From positions 1-9,304 of the forward strand of contig DAOUOU010000105.1 of NCBI GenBank assembly GCA_030626465.1: a stretch of DNA of 9,304 nt. Reading direction: 5' to 3'. Made by a program: the position numbers and the translations under genes. The notes below the pieces were generated by a model. That model saw only the letters and a program-made list of their open reading frames with translations. It did no database searches and had not been told where the DNA came from. The stretch is from Bacteroidales bacterium. Lineage in GTDB: Bacteria; Bacteroidota; Bacteroidia; Bacteroidales; UBA10428. How positions within the stretch are numbered: the stretch's first letter is position 1; each line of letters starts with the position of its first letter. Positions 8,288-9,304 of the stretch are shown here, in pieces.

Positions 8288-9304
8288 ATGAAATCAATTA
8301 TTCCCATGAATCTCAGAAGACTGTTTTTCTATTGCTTTATTTTTTTACCAGCTTACGGTATTGCTTCTCCAAAACTTATAGTAGTCCAGGATGATACGGT
8401 ATTTATCCCGGATGTTTCTACTATTCCCTTAATTGATGGTATCTCAGATGATAATTGCTGGGAATTTTCCGACTGGCAAGCAATTGATCAGGTTTGGATC
8501 CCTTATGGTGCAGTAGTCGGATCGGAAGATTTCTCCGGCAGGTATAAAGTGGTCTGGTCTTCGGTTGAGAATTTGCTGTATTTTGTTATTGAAATCGTCG
8601 ACGATGTTATATCTGATGCCTACGTTCCTGACCAAACAGCGGCCATATATAATTTTGATATGACAGAGGTGTTTATTGATGAAGATAAATCGGGCAACTA
8701 TCATGTATTTGATGGTGCTGCTAATAATGAACAGTCACTTGGTACCAATGCTGAAAATGCTTTCGCTTATCATATCTTTTCGGCATTTCCGGAATCAGGT
8801 CAAACGAATACTGATTTTCGGGTTGAAGATCTGGGCGGAACAGACTGGGGCAATGTTACTCATCCAATATACAATGATCATTTTCCGGAGTTTGTTTTAA
8901 GAAGAGACGGAAATATTGTTTGCTGGGAATTCTCACTTATTGTGTATGACGATACATATTCGGATGAGAACATAGAAGGCTCAAGAGTTAGTCTGGAGGC
9001 AGGGAAGGTAATGGGACTTTCCATTGCATTCAATGATGATGATGAGCCGGAAGTGGATCCTTCATTAACCGAACGTGATAATTTCTTTGGATCTGTAGCT
9101 GTTGCAGAAGCGGCATATAACGATCACTGGAAGAATGCTGATGATTTTGGTGCTGTCAAACTCACAGAAGCCCCTGTTTCAGTAAATAACAAAAAATCAG
9201 ATGAGGCAACTTTGCAAATAATCCCCAATCCGGCGAATGATTCTTTTCGTCTTTCTTTCACTAACGAATATACAGGTACATTAAATATTCGAATAGTAAA
9301 TACT
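8288..9304 (+). CDS. Secreted CBM9-like putative sugar-binding protein with T9SS sorting domain (partial, 3' end outside window)
   Basis: The frame is open from the ATG at 8288 to the window edge, giving 339 residues without a stop. Residues 1-26 form a signal peptide: basic RR at 10-11, a hydrophobic core, and a GIA cleavage site before S27. An in-frame ATG at 8306 (residue 7) would also leave a workable signal, so the start is uncertain by six codons. Residues ~45-295 resemble a family 9 carbohydrate-binding (DOMON-like) domain: an opening DG.SDD..W, then KVVWSSVENLLYF, then DMTEVFIDEDKSG, and later a CWEFSL strand. A linker leads to PNPA at 313-316, the typical opening of a type A T9SS C-terminal domain, of which perhaps 45-55 residues lie beyond the window. 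The product is expected to be exported by Sec and then secreted or surface-attached by T9SS. No catalytic domain is visible. The family call is from motif recognition, and the ligand is unknown. Confidence 0.85.
   Translation, partial: MKSIIPMNLRRLFFYCFIFLPAYGIASPKLIVVQDDTVFIPDVSTIPLIDGISDDNCWEFSDWQAIDQVWIPYGAVVGSEDFSGRYKVVWSSVENLLYFVIEIVDDVISDAYVPDQTAAIYNFDMTEVFIDEDKSGNYHVFDGAANNEQSLGTNAENAFAYHIFSAFPESGQTNTDFRVEDLGGTDWGNVTHPIYNDHFPEFVLRRDGNIVCWEFSLIVYDDTYSDENIEGSRVSLEAGKVMGLSIAFNDDDEPEVDPSLTERDNFFGSVAVAEAAYNDHWKNADDFGAVKLTEAPVSVNNKKSDEATLQIIPNPANDSFRLSFTNEYTGTLNIRIVNT

Noticed and set aside
8676..8900. Plus-strand open frame of 74 codons within the CBM9-like gene
   Set aside because: It overlaps, in another frame, the signal-peptide/CBM9/T9SS frame that starts at 8288 and has clear family features; the short frame has none.

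Overview
The window looks like a chromosomal segment of a low-GC Bacteroidota. Three things point there: periplasmic two-propeller sensor kinases of the hybrid two-component (HTCS) type, an apparent type IX secretion (T9SS) C-terminal sorting domain, and start sites without a visible Shine-Dalgarno sequence. The T9SS signal argues against gut Bacteroides and for an environmental member such as a Marinilabiliales- or Cytophaga-like lineage. The exact taxon is inference.

Layout: 1-498 is non-coding. Its first ~190 bases are rich in inverted repeats, with a nested palindrome at 66-152 resembling a REP- or MITE-like element. The remainder is AT-rich and shows nothing firm. Positions 499-4293 and 4394-8176 encode two tandem, same-strand paralogous hybrid histidine kinases of 1264 and 1260 residues, separated by 100 bases. 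Each has an N-terminal export signal, fourteen Reg_prop-type beta-propeller repeats (two seven-bladed propellers), a Y_Y_Y domain, one membrane helix, a coiled coil, HisKA, HATPase_c and a C-terminal receiver. Both stop right after the receiver and lack the AraC-type DNA-binding domain of classical HTCS regulators. At 8288 a third same-strand gene begins and runs off the window. It encodes an exported protein with a CBM9-like (DOMON-like) putative sugar-binding domain and the beginning of a T9SS sorting domain.

Working model (inference): the pair detects extracellular or periplasmic ligands, by family analogy glycans or their breakdown products, and passes phosphate through histidine to its own receiver. 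Output must then go to a separate phosphotransfer or response regulator protein not in this window. The CBM9-like secreted protein is a plausible glycan-related neighbour, but nothing in the sequence proves that the kinases control it. No RNA genes, CRISPR arrays, transposases or intact insertion sequences were seen.
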